In this document: positions 1-8,177 of the stretch, piece by piece
Numbering within the stretch: the first letter of the stretch is position 1
Layout of the letters: every line of letters begins with the position of its first letter
DNA from: Pseudoflavonifractor sp. AF19-9AC
Lineage (GTDB): Bacteria > Bacillota > Clostridia > Oscillospirales > Oscillospiraceae
Length of the DNA: 64,000 nt
NCBI RefSeq assembly: GCF_003478995.1
Contig: NZ_QUGI01000002.1
Location: forward strand, 150,024 to 214,023
Direction of reading: 5' to 3'
Notes under the pieces: generated by a model
What the model was told of the DNA's origin: nothing
What the model saw: the letters and a program-made list of their open reading frames with translations, nothing else
Databases searched by the model: none
Translations under genes and position numbers: made by a program

Positions 1-2
1 TG

Positions 3-404
3 AACGAGGTCCTTTCAGACACTCTGGACCTGTGGCACACCCCGGATTACGGCGGAGGCTTTGAGGACTCCTATCTGGAGGCCCAGCTCACCCGTCTGGA
101 GCAGCCAGCCCTTCCCGAAAGCCTGGGGGAGAACGTGGAGCTCTACGTCTACGACTTTGGCTTTGTGGTGGAGGACCTGTTCCACGTGCTTTGGGCGGGC
201 GCTCCCTGGGTGGACAGCCAGCTGCGCTACCACCCCGGCGGCAATTACTATCTGGCCGTGGAGCGGGCGGAGGACGGCTCCATCACCCGCTGGGGTGCCT
301 TCCAGCATGAGTTCTCCCCTCCCTTTGACAACTGGGAGCTGGAAACCTGGGAAGCCTTCTCTGCAAACGTCCAGTCGGCCCTGGCCCGTGGTGGGGTGGA
401 GTAA
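3..404 (+). CDS. hypothetical protein, 5' end at or beyond the window edge
   Basis: An open frame runs from the first bases to a TAA at 404, giving at least 133 residues. Bases 1-2 are TG, so base 0 could complete a start codon, but that cannot be seen; an internal GTG at 135 is a poor alternative without a ribosome site. The product is acidic and aromatic-rich (LYVYDFGFVVEDLFHVLWAG, then a WGAFQHEF stretch), with no signal peptide or membrane segment. I do not recognise the family. A strong terminator follows 70 bases downstream, so this is the last gene of its unit. Confidence 0.6.
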   Translation, partial: NEVLSDTLDLWHTPDYGGGFEDSYLEAQLTRLEQPALPESLGENVELYVYDFGFVVEDLFHVLWAGAPWVDSQLRYHPGGNYYLAVERAEDGSITRWGAFQHEFSPPFDNWELETWEAFSANVQSALARGGVE

Positions 405-476
405 CCCTTCTTTTCAAAAAATGGTCCAGGCCGTTCCGGCACCTTTTTCCCGCTTGTATCCACTTGGACAATTTGA

Positions 477-517
477 CCCGGGCGGACCATGTCAGCAGCA
501 TGGTCCGCCCGGGTTTT
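477..517 (+). terminator. rho-independent terminator
   Basis: A perfect 15-bp stem (477-491 with 499-513) and a 7-base loop are followed by TTTT at 514-517. It sits between the convergent ends of the first gene and the SDR gene and best fits the plus-strand transcript. Confidence 0.85.
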
Positions 518-546
518 CGTCTGTTCTATGGATTTGTACCGCTCCC

Positions 547-1344
547 TCAGGCCTCGCCCGGCTGAAACTCCGTCTGAATCCCCGTGCGGCAGCCCAGTCC
601 CATGGATGCGTCGATGTTGGCCCCGTGGAGCAGGGTGGACTCGTCCTTCAGCAGCTCACACAGCCAGTAGGCCACGTCCCTTGGCTGGATGAGCCGGTTT
701 TTAGCCTGATGCCGCGCAAACTGCTCCCGCACCTCCGGCGTCATGTACTGCAGCGTGCTGGCGTAAAACATCCCCGTCTCCATGGAGCCCGGGCTGACGC
801 AGAAAACGTCAATGGGGGTGTACACATTCTCTGCCGCCAGCTGTTTGGCCAGAAAGGCCACCGCCGCCTTGCTCATGCCGTCGCTGAGGGTGAAGTGGGG
901 GAAGGCAGCCACGCCCCCGTCCACCGACGAGAGGAAGATCAGCTTGGTCTTTTCCGTCTTCTGCTCCAGCATGGGCTTCATCTTCTTGTAAATCCACAGA
1001 GGACCCAGGGCGTTCACCGTCATCAAGGCCACGTCATTGGCGGCGTCCAGGCAGTCCCCCTGAGGGGCGTAGCTCTTGACCGTGGCCGAGCCCAGGCCGG
1101 CATTGAAAATGACGCCGTACCACGGGTGCTCCACCAGAAAGTCCGCCTGCTCCACCTGGGCCAGATCGCCCTGGTCCAGCCTGTGGGCAAAGACCCTGCC
1201 CTCATACTGCCGGACCAGCTCCTGGGCCTGTTCCGCGGACTTCCGGTAGGTCAGGTGGACCTCGTACCCCTTCTCCGCCAGCATCATCACCGTCTCCCGG
1301 CCCACTCCCTGTGTTCCGCCCGTCACCAGCACCTGTTTCGCCAT
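547..1344 (-). CDS. SDR-family oxidoreductase lacking the usual catalytic Tyr
   Basis: 265 residues of Rossmann fold, cytosolic. The cofactor loop TGGTQGVG lies near residue 8 and the structural Ser is in FLSSVDGG. In the active-site helix the usual YxxxK reads DGMSK (SDGMSKAAV), so Asp stands where the catalytic Tyr is expected. The start at 1344 is chosen because GGGAGG lies 7-8 bases upstream; the longer open frame to 1392 has no ribosome site. It is transcribed alone and divergently from nadE. Substrate unknown. Without the Tyr it may be a sensor or reductase with a changed mechanism rather than a standard dehydrogenase. Confidence 0.85.
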   Translation of the reverse strand: MAKQVLVTGGTQGVGRETVMMLAEKGYEVHLTYRKSAEQAQELVRQYEGRVFAHRLDQGDLAQVEQADFLVEHPWYGVIFNAGLGSATVKSYAPQGDCLDAANDVALMTVNALGPLWIYKKMKPMLEQKTEKTKLIFLSSVDGGVAAFPHFTLSDGMSKAAVAFLAKQLAAENVYTPIDVFCVSPGSMETGMFYASTLQYMTPEVREQFARHQAKNRLIQPRDVAYWLCELLKDESTLLHGANIDASMGLGCRTGIQTEFQPGEA

Positions 1345-1420
1345 GTGTTTCGTCCTCCCGACAACCGCGTGTGTCAGCAGCCCTTGCCCCATGGGCGGAC
1401 TGCTGCGTGAATGTGAGACT

Positions 1421-1450
1421 ATTATAAATTTCTCCCGTCGGATTTGTCAC
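1421..1450 (-). promoter_or_regulatory. promoter of the SDR gene
   Basis: Read on the minus strand, GTGACA (1450-1445), 18 bases, then TATAAT (1426-1421). It lies about 80 bases upstream of the SDR start. Confidence 0.55.
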
Positions 1451-1517
1451 TACCCCGAAGCGGTAAATTTGTCAGATGCCGCACGGGTGCTGTCCTGCGG
1501 TTTCCCCGGCACGCCCC

Positions 1518-1546
1518 TTGTATTTCCCCCAAATTTACGGTATGAT
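1518..1546 (+). promoter_or_regulatory. promoter of nadE
   Basis: TTGTAT at 1518-1523, a 17-base spacer and TATGAT at 1541-1546. A 9-bp inverted repeat (GTAAATTTG near 1463 and CAAATTTAC near 1530) overlaps the spacer and could be an operator for a NAD-responsive repressor; that role is inference. Confidence 0.65.
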
Positions 1547-1612
1547 AGGTTCCGAAAATAAGCGGTAAACGCCGAATGATGAACCATTCACTTCCAAGGG
1601 AGGTTTTCTTAC

Positions 1613-3532
1613 ATGCGGGACGGATTTGTCAAAGTGGCCGTAGGCACCCCGGAAATCCGGGTGGCCGACTGTGCCCACAACGCCCAGGCCTGTATTGCCC
1701 TTATGCGCCAGGCGGCAGAGCAGGGCGTCAAGGTGCTGTGCCTGCCGGAGCTGTGCCTGACCGGCTACACCTGCGGCGACCTGTTTTTGCAGGACACCCT
1801 GCTTCGCGGGGCGGAGGAGGCCCTGGGCCAGGTGCTGGCGGCTACGGAGGAGCTAGACCTCTTCCTGGCGGTTGGCCTGCCCGTGCGGGCCGGGGGCAAG
1901 CTCTACAACTGTGCCGCCCTCCTCTGCCATGGGGAGCTGCTGGGTCTGGTGCCCAAGACCCACCTGCCCAACTACGGCGAATTCTATGAGAAACGTTGGT
2001 TTGAGCCCGCCCCGGAGGAGGAATTCCTCTGCCTGACCCTCTGCGGCCAGGAGGTTTTCCTGGGCAAGCACCAGCTCTTCCAGTGTGACACGATGCCCGA
2101 GCTTGTCATCGGTGTGGAGATCTGCGAGGATCTGTGGGCCCCGGTGCCTCCCTCCGTCTCCCTGGCCACCCACGGGGCTACTCTGATCCTCAACCTGTCC
2201 GCCTCCAACGAGACGGTGGGCAAGGCGGACTACCGCCGCGCCCTGGTGGCGGGACAGTCCGGGCGGCTGCTGTGCGGCTACCTCTATGCCGACGCCGGGG
2301 AGGGGGAGTCCACCACCGACCTGGTCTTTGCCGGGCACAACATTATCGCGGAAAACGGCGCCGTGCTGGCCGAGGAGCGCTTTGCCTCCGGCCTCACCGT
2401 TACCGAGGTGGATGTACAGCGCCTGGCCTTTGAGCGCCGCCGCAACACCACCTTCCCCGCTGCCGGGCAGGAGCGAATGGACTTCAGCACCTTCTCTCTG
2501 GAAATGACCGACACCACTCTCACCCGCCCCGTCTCCCAGAACCCCTTCGTCCCCGAGGACGGCGGCCACTTGGACGAGCGCTGCCAGGAGATTCTCACCA
2601 TTGCCGCCCTGGGCCTCAAGAAGCGGCTGTCCCACGCCCGGGCCAAAACTGCCGTGGTGGGTCTGTCCGGCGGACTGGACTCCACCCTGGCCCTGCTCAT
2701 CACTGCCCGGGCCATGGCTCTGCTGAACCGTCCCATGACCGACATCATCGCCATCACCATGCCCTGCTTCGGCACCACCGCCCGCACCAAGTCCAACGCC
2801 CAGGTGCTGGCCGAGCGCATCGGGACCTCCTTCCGCACCGTGGACATCGGCGAGGCGGTGAAGGTCCACTTCCGGGACATTGGTCAGTCCATGGAGGACC
2901 TGTCTGTCACCTTTGAAAACGGACAGGCCCGGGAGCGCACCCAGGTGCTCATGGACATCGCCAACCAGACCGGCGGCATGGTCATCGGCACCGGCGACCT
3001 CTCCGAGCTGGCTCTGGGCTGGGCCACTTACAACGGGGACCACATGTCCATGTACGGCGTCAACGCCGGCATCCCCAAGACCCTGGTGCGCCACCTGGTG
3101 GCCTACACCGCACGGCAGGCCCAGGACACCGACCCCCAGCTGTCCGCCGTGCTGCTGGACATTTTGGACACCCCCGTCTCCCCTGAGCTGCTTCCCCCCA
3201 AGGAGGGGGAGATCGCCCAGAAGACGGAGGATCTGGTGGGTCCCTATCAGCTCCACGACTTCTATCTCTACTACGCAATACGGTGGGGCTTCTCTCCCCG
3301 GAAGGTGTACCGGCTGGCCCTGTCCGCCCTGGGCGGCCAGTATGACCGGGCCACCATTCTCAAGTGGCTCAAGAACTTCTACCGCCGCTTCTTTGTCCAG
3401 CAGTTCAAGCGCTCCTGCCTGCCCGATGGCCCCAAGGTGGGCTCGGTGTCCCTGTCCCCCCGCGGGGATTGGCGGATGCCCAGCGACGCCGTGTCGGAGT
3501 TGTGGCTCAAGGAGCTGGAAGATCTGACCTGA
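1613..3532 (+). CDS. nadE: glutamine-dependent NAD+ synthetase
   Basis: 639 residues, the usual length of the two-domain enzyme. It makes NAD+ from deamido-NAD+, ATP and glutamine in the cytosol. The N-terminal nitrilase-type glutaminase shows the Glu (PELCLTGYTCGD), Lys (VPKTHLPNYGEFYE) and Cys (GVEICEDLW) of the catalytic triad. The C-terminal synthetase shows the pyrophosphatase loop SGGLDSTLAL near residue 355 and GTGDLSELALGW. AAGGGAGG precedes the ATG by 9 bases. It is monocistronic between its own promoter and a strong terminator. Confidence 0.97.
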   Translation: MRDGFVKVAVGTPEIRVADCAHNAQACIALMRQAAEQGVKVLCLPELCLTGYTCGDLFLQDTLLRGAEEALGQVLAATEELDLFLAVGLPVRAGGKLYNCAALLCHGELLGLVPKTHLPNYGEFYEKRWFEPAPEEEFLCLTLCGQEVFLGKHQLFQCDTMPELVIGVEICEDLWAPVPPSVSLATHGATLILNLSASNETVGKADYRRALVAGQSGRLLCGYLYADAGEGESTTDLVFAGHNIIAENGAVLAEERFASGLTVTEVDVQRLAFERRRNTTFPAAGQERMDFSTFSLEMTDTTLTRPVSQNPFVPEDGGHLDERCQEILTIAALGLKKRLSHARAKTAVVGLSGGLDSTLALLITARAMALLNRPMTDIIAITMPCFGTTARTKSNAQVLAERIGTSFRTVDIGEAVKVHFRDIGQSMEDLSVTFENGQARERTQVLMDIANQTGGMVIGTGDLSELALGWATYNGDHMSMYGVNAGIPKTLVRHLVAYTARQAQDTDPQLSAVLLDILDTPVSPELLPPKEGEIAQKTEDLVGPYQLHDFYLYYAIRWGFSPRKVYRLALSALGGQYDRATILKWLKNFYRRFFVQQFKRSCLPDGPKVGSVSLSPRGDWRMPSDAVSELWLKELEDLT

Positions 3533-3551
3533 ACCACCCAAACTTCAAAAC

Positions 3552-3592
3552 AATGCGCGCAGCCCCGAAGCAGAGGCTGCGCGCATTATTTT
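3552..3592 (+). terminator. terminator of nadE
   Basis: A 13-bp GC-rich stem (3552-3564 with 3575-3587) is followed by ATTTTAT. Confidence 0.85.
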
Positions 3593-3640
3593 ATGTCTGA
3601 CCACGGAGCTACTGCTGCCAGACCCCTTTACGCATCTCGA

Positions 3641-4561
3641 TTAATAATAGATCTCGTCAATATTATAGTGGTGCCGGGCAAAATTGTGGAACTTCCACGC
3701 AATCGTCGGCAGAGTAATACTGGAATTGCGCACCAGAAAAACAGGCTGGGGCGGAAAGCGCTTCTCCATCTCTGCAATCAAAATGTCCCCGCACTGAAAG
3801 GCCTGTTCTGCCGCGTGGCGAGCCACGATGGCAATCCCAAGTCCCAGGGAAACCAATCGAATGATGGCCTTGGTATCATTACACTCCGCCACGATTTTAA
3901 GCTTGTGGGGTAAAATGCCAAATTGTTTGAGCCGATACTCAAAATCCTTGCAGATCACCGAATCCTGTTCCCAGGTGATAAAGTGCTCCCGCTCAATATG
4001 CCGCAATGAAAATTCTCTGCTGGTGATAAGGTGCTTGAATCGGTTGTTGTTGGGGGTAATCACCACCCACTCCTCCGTCCCAATCTGGTCGATGTGACAC
4101 TGAGCGGAGGGAATAAAAAATTCCGTCATTCCAATCTCTACCTTACCCTCGGCCACATCCTGAACGATCTGAGCGCTCTCACTGCTCAGAATCCGAAAGT
4201 AGGTATTGTGGTACCGCTTGTGGAAGGCTGAGATGACCTGAGGGAGATAGAACCGCATGGGAAGAGGGGAGGCCGCAATAGATACAATCCCCTGAACCGG
4301 ATTTTGTATGTCCTGGATGGATTGCATCGCACGTTCCCGCAGATCCAGCAGCTCACAGACGTGTCGGTAAAAAACCAGGCCGTCTTTCGTGGGCACAATC
4401 TCTTTTCCAGTGCGCACAAACAGCTTGGTGTCCAGTTCCCGCTCCAGCGCCAGAATCTGGCTGCTCACTGCCGGCTGGCTCAGATAGAGCTGCTCCGCAG
4501 CCTTAGAAAAGCTTTTTAATTTCAAGACGGTTCTGAACGTTTCCAACTGGTTAAATTCCAA
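3641..4561 (-). CDS. LysR-family transcriptional regulator
   Basis: 306 residues. The N-terminal winged helix-turn-helix shows FSKAAEQLYLSQPAVSSQIL (residues about 18-37), and a periplasmic-binding-protein-like effector domain follows. The start is a TTG at 4561 with GAGGGGG nine bases upstream. It is divergent from the DUF3830-like/NhaC operon across a 432-bp gap, the normal arrangement for a LysR protein that controls its neighbours and itself. The effector is presumably the compound handled by that operon. The gene is less GC-rich than nadE, which hints at acquisition together with the operon. Confidence 0.93.
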   Translation of the reverse strand: MEFNQLETFRTVLKLKSFSKAAEQLYLSQPAVSSQILALERELDTKLFVRTGKEIVPTKDGLVFYRHVCELLDLRERAMQSIQDIQNPVQGIVSIAASPLPMRFYLPQVISAFHKRYHNTYFRILSSESAQIVQDVAEGKVEIGMTEFFIPSAQCHIDQIGTEEWVVITPNNNRFKHLITSREFSLRHIEREHFITWEQDSVICKDFEYRLKQFGILPHKLKIVAECNDTKAIIRLVSLGLGIAIVARHAAEQAFQCGDILIAEMEKRFPPQPVFLVRNSSITLPTIAWKFHNFARHHYNIDEIYY

Positions 4562-4993
4562 CCCGCTTCGCCCCCTCTAGTTTCCGAGTGTGTTAAATCT
4601 GATTGTTTCAGCCCTGATTATACCATATTCCCCGGTTTTATCGGGTAAAACTTTAGTTTTTTCCGGATTGAAAAAATTTATACGTGTTTCCTGGCTATTA
4701 AGATTTCTGATAGCAGCTCCCGCGGTTGCACATTTTTTGTAAAGGCAGAAATTTTGTCTTTAAATTCCGGTTTTTTGCAGAATTTTTTTATTTTTTCCTG
4801 CAAATAAATATTTGCTCATCCCCATATATATAAGTTAAAGGCCAACATGCGGTGCTTAAATTTCTTTCTCACTAGCGTTTTAAACAGTTGATGTGAGAAC
4901 ATGAAACCTTTACAATCACCCACATACCAGCCAAGCACAAGCTTGACGGCCCCATGGGCCAACCATTCTATTTAGTTAGGGGAAGTGTAACGT
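4562..4993. promoter_or_regulatory. AT-rich control region between the LysR gene and its divergent operon
   Basis: This 432-bp stretch has no gene. It holds a perfect 16-bp palindrome (GCAAATA-AA-TATTTGC) at 4800-4815, a LysR-like T-N11-A type dyad, and just upstream a wider dyad TTGCAG/CTGCAA. A TATATATAAG stretch follows near 4829. The operon's ribosome site TTAGGGGAAG lies before the ATG at 4994. Operator function is inferred from position and symmetry; I could not place a convincing -35/-10 pair. Confidence 0.5.
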
Positions 4994-5449
4994 ATGAGCA
5001 AATTAAGATTTACCTTTGCAGACGGAACCTACGCTCTCGGTTCGGTGCTGGAAAAAGAAGAACCGGAGTGCAGCGCAAAAGTCTATGAGCTTCTGGCCAA
5101 TGGCCCTGTCCGTCTGGCCTGCTACAACACCGTATCCACCGGTGGATTCTTCGCCGGATTTCCCCGTCCCCCCAAGGAGCCTGTTCTGGCCGGTACCCAA
5201 GTAGAGGGCATCGGCAACCACAACAAAAAAATCTATGATTTGGAGCCCGGCGAAATTTGCTGGACCGGCTGGAACTTCTGGTTCAGCTATATGCCTAACA
5301 CAGAACCCGTGGGCATTGGCGGCCCGGTTACGGTCGTTATTGACCCGGAATATATGGATGCGTACATCAAGGCCTGCAACAAAGTGTGGGATAACCAGTA
5401 CCGTGAGCACGTACTCCCCGTAGTTGTGGTTGAGAAGGAGGACAAGTAA
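4994..5449 (+). CDS. DUF3830-like (cyclophilin-fold) small protein
   Basis: 151 residues, no signal peptide or membrane segment. The LEPGEICWTGWNFWFSYMPN segment followed by PVGIGGPV resembles the L-PGDI-YWPPGNALCIFFGPTP signature I associate with the DUF3830 cyclophilin-like family; this is recognition by pattern, not a search. The family is often found beside transporters and catabolic genes, but its reaction is not established. It is the first gene of an operon under the divergent LysR gene, and the next gene starts one base after its stop codon region. Confidence 0.6.
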   Translation: MSKLRFTFADGTYALGSVLEKEEPECSAKVYELLANGPVRLACYNTVSTGGFFAGFPRPPKEPVLAGTQVEGIGNHNKKIYDLEPGEICWTGWNFWFSYMPNTEPVGIGGPVTVVIDPEYMDAYIKACNKVWDNQYREHVLPVVVVEKEDK

Positions 5450-5450
5450 A

Positions 5451-6023
5451 ATGGCAATGGATTGGAGAGACGTCAAGGCTGAAATCGAGGCCGAAATTGA
5501 TAAGATCTGGTTTGACGAGCCGCTGGAGCTGACCTTATCCAAGCGAGGGATCTTCCCCAGCGGTGCAGGCGCCCACCAGCAGGCCTTTGGCAACTTTGTA
5601 TTTCTGTTTGCAGACACCCACGCCATCGGCGGCTTTGTCATTGAGGCTCCCATGTATTCCTTTGTTGACAATCCCAGCTTTACTCTGGATCACTGCAAAA
5701 CCATTTTCACCGCCATCAACATGAACAAGTGCCGGATCATGGGCGCCAATCACGGTCCCGACAGCAAGTGCCCCGCCGCCTGGCTGAACATGCCCAAATT
5801 CCAGAAATTCTATCTGGATATTGAGGCCTGCCTGGACACGGTTAAGACCAAGGAGGAGTTCAAGAGCCTTCTGTGGAGCTGGTTCAACTACGTGGATCGC
5901 TTCAACAAGTGGGTCTATGTTCTGTTCCCCTGGAGCGCCGTGGGCGACCAGATGCCGTTGATCACCGGCAAGGACATTTCTCCCGCAGATTTGGAGCTGT
6001 GCAAAGAGGCCGGACTGTTTTGA
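5451..6023 (+). CDS. unknown protein, second gene of the LysR-linked operon
   Basis: 190 residues, starting at ATG 5451 immediately after the previous stop, so the two genes are translationally linked. I do not recognise it with confidence. Visible features are an acidic helical start, a glycine/aromatic middle (FGNFVFLFADTHAIGGFVIE), GANHGPDSKCPAAWLNMPKF with one Cys and two His, and a helical, Trp-rich C-terminus. It has no signal peptide. A split cucumopine-synthase-like arrangement with its cyclophilin-like neighbour is one possibility, but I cannot show it. The context suggests joint action on one small molecule. Confidence 0.75.
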   Translation: MAMDWRDVKAEIEAEIDKIWFDEPLELTLSKRGIFPSGAGAHQQAFGNFVFLFADTHAIGGFVIEAPMYSFVDNPSFTLDHCKTIFTAINMNKCRIMGANHGPDSKCPAAWLNMPKFQKFYLDIEACLDTVKTKEEFKSLLWSWFNYVDRFNKWVYVLFPWSAVGDQMPLITGKDISPADLELCKEAGLF

Positions 6024-6078
6024 TTCGCCGGACACACAGCGCATTTCAAGCATAACTTTCGCGGTAGAAGTTTGGAAC

Positions 6079-6115
6079 GCACCAGGAACGGGATGAAAAA
6101 TCCCGTTCCTGGTGC
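6079..6115 (+). other. strong intra-operon hairpin
   Basis: A perfect 15-bp stem (6079-6093 with 6101-6115, 7-base loop) lies between the unknown gene and the antiporter gene. No T-tract follows, so it is more likely a processing or stability element setting the gene ratio than a full terminator. Confidence 0.65.
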
Positions 6116-6180
6116 ATTCAGGGCCCGTGGCTGGACCGACTTGTTTGCCGCAAGAAATCTAATAAAGGAAGTGAACGACC

Positions 6181-7593
6181 ATGGAGGCAAAAACAGAATC
6201 GCGTGTCCCCCTTTGGCAGGTTATCGTACTGTTTGTTTTCCTGATATGTTCGATTATTGTTTCCGTCCAGCTCTTTAACGAGTCTGCGCATATCCCCATC
6301 CTGCTGGCTGCGGTTCTGGCGTCCATCATGGCCGTTCGAGCCGGCATTAAGTACAGCGAACTGGAAGAAAGCATGGCCGAGTGCATCAAGTCGGCTGCTC
6401 AGGCAATTTTGATCATGCTGATCATCGGAATTGTAATCGGCATATGGATCCTGGCTGGTATTGTTCCCAGCATGATTTATTACGGTCTGGAGCTTCTGTC
6501 GCCCTCCTTTTTCCTGGTGGCAGCCCTGCTTATGTGTTCCGTAGTCTCCATTATGACTGGAAGTTCCTGGAGTACCATCGGAACCATCGGTGTGGCTCTG
6601 ATCGGGGTTGGGATTGGTCACGGCGTCCCGGCCAGCATGACCGCCGGCGCCATTGTCTCTGGTGCCTATTTCGGCGACAAAATGTCTCCCCTGTCCGAAA
6701 CCACTAACCTTTCTCCCGCTATGGCCGGTACCGACATCTTTTCCCATATCAAACATATGGCTAAGACTACTACGCCAGCCTATATTATTTCCATTATTGT
6801 TTTTACCATTTTAGGTCTGCAGTTCCGGGAGGGCTCCGTTGATGCCAGCACGGTCAACAGCTACCTGGAGTGTCTCAGCGCCAATTTCAACATCTCTCCC
6901 ATCATGCTCCTACCTCCGGTCTGCGTGGTCCTGATTGTTTTGCTGAAGGTCCCCGCTATCCCCGGCCTGCTGGCTGTGGCCGGTTTGGGCGCCGTTTTTG
7001 CCATCGTCTTCCAGGGGGCCAGTCCTGCATCCATTGTGGTTGCCGCTCACTCTGGTTTCAAAATTGAGACAGGTGACGCTGTGATCGACCAGCTGCTGAA
7101 CCGGGGCGGATTGGGCAGCATGCTGGACACCGTGGCTCTGATTCTAATTGCCCTGGCGTTTGCCGGAATCCTGGACCGGTCCGGTATGATCCGAACCGTG
7201 ATTGAGGTGCTGCTGAAAAAGGCTAAGACCGACCGGGGCGTACTCATCTCCGCTATGGCTACCGTATTGTTCTGCATCTTTACTACCCAGGCCTATGTGG
7301 CCATGGTGGTGCCCGGACGGATGTACCGGGAGGAATTCCGCAAGCGCGGCCTGCATCCCGTAAACCTTTCCCGCATTTTGGAAGACGTGGGTACACTGTG
7401 TTGTCCCCTGTGTCCCTGGAGCACGGACGGCGTTTATATTACCGCTACGCTGGGTGTCGCTACGGGAAGCTACTGGATGTTCTGTATTTTAAATTTGGTA
7501 AATCCGATCATTTCTCTGTTCTGCTCTTGGACCGGCCTGACTATTAAACATATTACGCCCGAGCAGGCAGAGCAAGATGTTATTTCTTTGTAA
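6181..7593 (+). CDS. NhaC-type Na+/H+ or metabolite antiporter
   Basis: 470 residues with about 11-12 hydrophobic membrane segments. NhaC-family marks are TGSSWSTIGTIGVALIGVG near residue 120 and GAYFGDKMSPLSETTNL near residue 160. Family members exchange Na+ for protons or for organic anions such as malate and lactate. The ribosome site is AAGGAAG. Being third in the LysR-controlled operon suggests it imports or exports the compound processed by the two small proteins. The hairpin at 6079 separates it from them. Confidence 0.88.
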   Translation: MEAKTESRVPLWQVIVLFVFLICSIIVSVQLFNESAHIPILLAAVLASIMAVRAGIKYSELEESMAECIKSAAQAILIMLIIGIVIGIWILAGIVPSMIYYGLELLSPSFFLVAALLMCSVVSIMTGSSWSTIGTIGVALIGVGIGHGVPASMTAGAIVSGAYFGDKMSPLSETTNLSPAMAGTDIFSHIKHMAKTTTPAYIISIIVFTILGLQFREGSVDASTVNSYLECLSANFNISPIMLLPPVCVVLIVLLKVPAIPGLLAVAGLGAVFAIVFQGASPASIVVAAHSGFKIETGDAVIDQLLNRGGLGSMLDTVALILIALAFAGILDRSGMIRTVIEVLLKKAKTDRGVLISAMATVLFCIFTTQAYVAMVVPGRMYREEFRKRGLHPVNLSRILEDVGTLCCPLCPWSTDGVYITATLGVATGSYWMFCILNLVNPIISLFCSWTGLTIKHITPEQAEQDVISL

Positions 7594-8177
7594 GCCCAGC
7601 CAATAAGAGAGTTTCTGCGGTCTCCTGGCACTCTCTCCTTGGGCAAAAATACCGGGCCGGAATCCCCCTCAATAAAAGCGACTGCCTAAGGTCTCAAAAC
7701 AGACCATGTCTACCAAATGTCTACCAAAAAAGGCGCGGAACCCTTGTGGCCCAAGGGTTCCGCTGTTTTTCCATTTTCTGGGTGTCTACCAAATGTCTAC
7801 CAAGATAACTTTTTGACCGCAAAAGTGGCTGTTTTTCTAGCTTTTCGTTGGATTTTCCTCACAAAATCTTGAGTGCAAGGGGCGTTATACTTTTCTCCGG
7901 GAGAAAAGTTGGCTCAACCGCCTGTTTTCGCCTGTTTTTTCACCAAAATGAGCTGGAAAACGGGCTGCAAATTCCGACCCCTTTCGACCCGATTTTCCGG
8001 CAGACCGGAGCGCCGCCGACCTTGTTTCAAAGCGGGCATCCTGATGTTCCTTTGACGGTTGGCGCCGGGCGCGGCGGCGCTCCGCTCTGTTCGATGGTGT
8101 GGAACTGGGGAGGGATTTTACCTGCGGGTTTTTCCGGCCTAAGGCCGGTGAACCAAAAATTAAAAGGAGGAATTCCA
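7594..8177 (+). promoter_or_regulatory. module A promoter block and long 5' UTR of the SLH gene
   Basis: No gene here. GTCTACC boxes lie at 7708, 7719, 7784 and 7795, two pairs spaced exactly 11 bp, with a terminator-like hairpin (12-bp stem 7735-7746 with 7752-7763, then TGTTTTT) between the pairs. Similarity to the block upstream of the second SLH gene (43440-43640, minus strand) runs from about 7700 to GGCGTTATAC near 7880 and then stops. That suggests transcription starts near 7885, giving a leader of about 290 nt. A CCGGCC-TAA-GGCCGG hairpin sits at 8134-8148 before the GGAGG. Confidence 0.65.
7735..7770 (+). terminator. terminator-like hairpin inside the promoter block
   Basis: Stem GCGGAACCCTTG with CAAGGGTTCCGC, loop TGGCC, tail TGTTTTT. 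It ends read-through from the antiporter operon and insulates the SLH promoter. A weaker relative sits at the same place in module B. Confidence 0.7.

Noticed and set aside
7708..7801. CRISPR-like array formed by the GTCTACC boxes
   Set aside because: Units are only 7 bp, spacings are 11 and 65 bp, there are no spacers and no cas genes.
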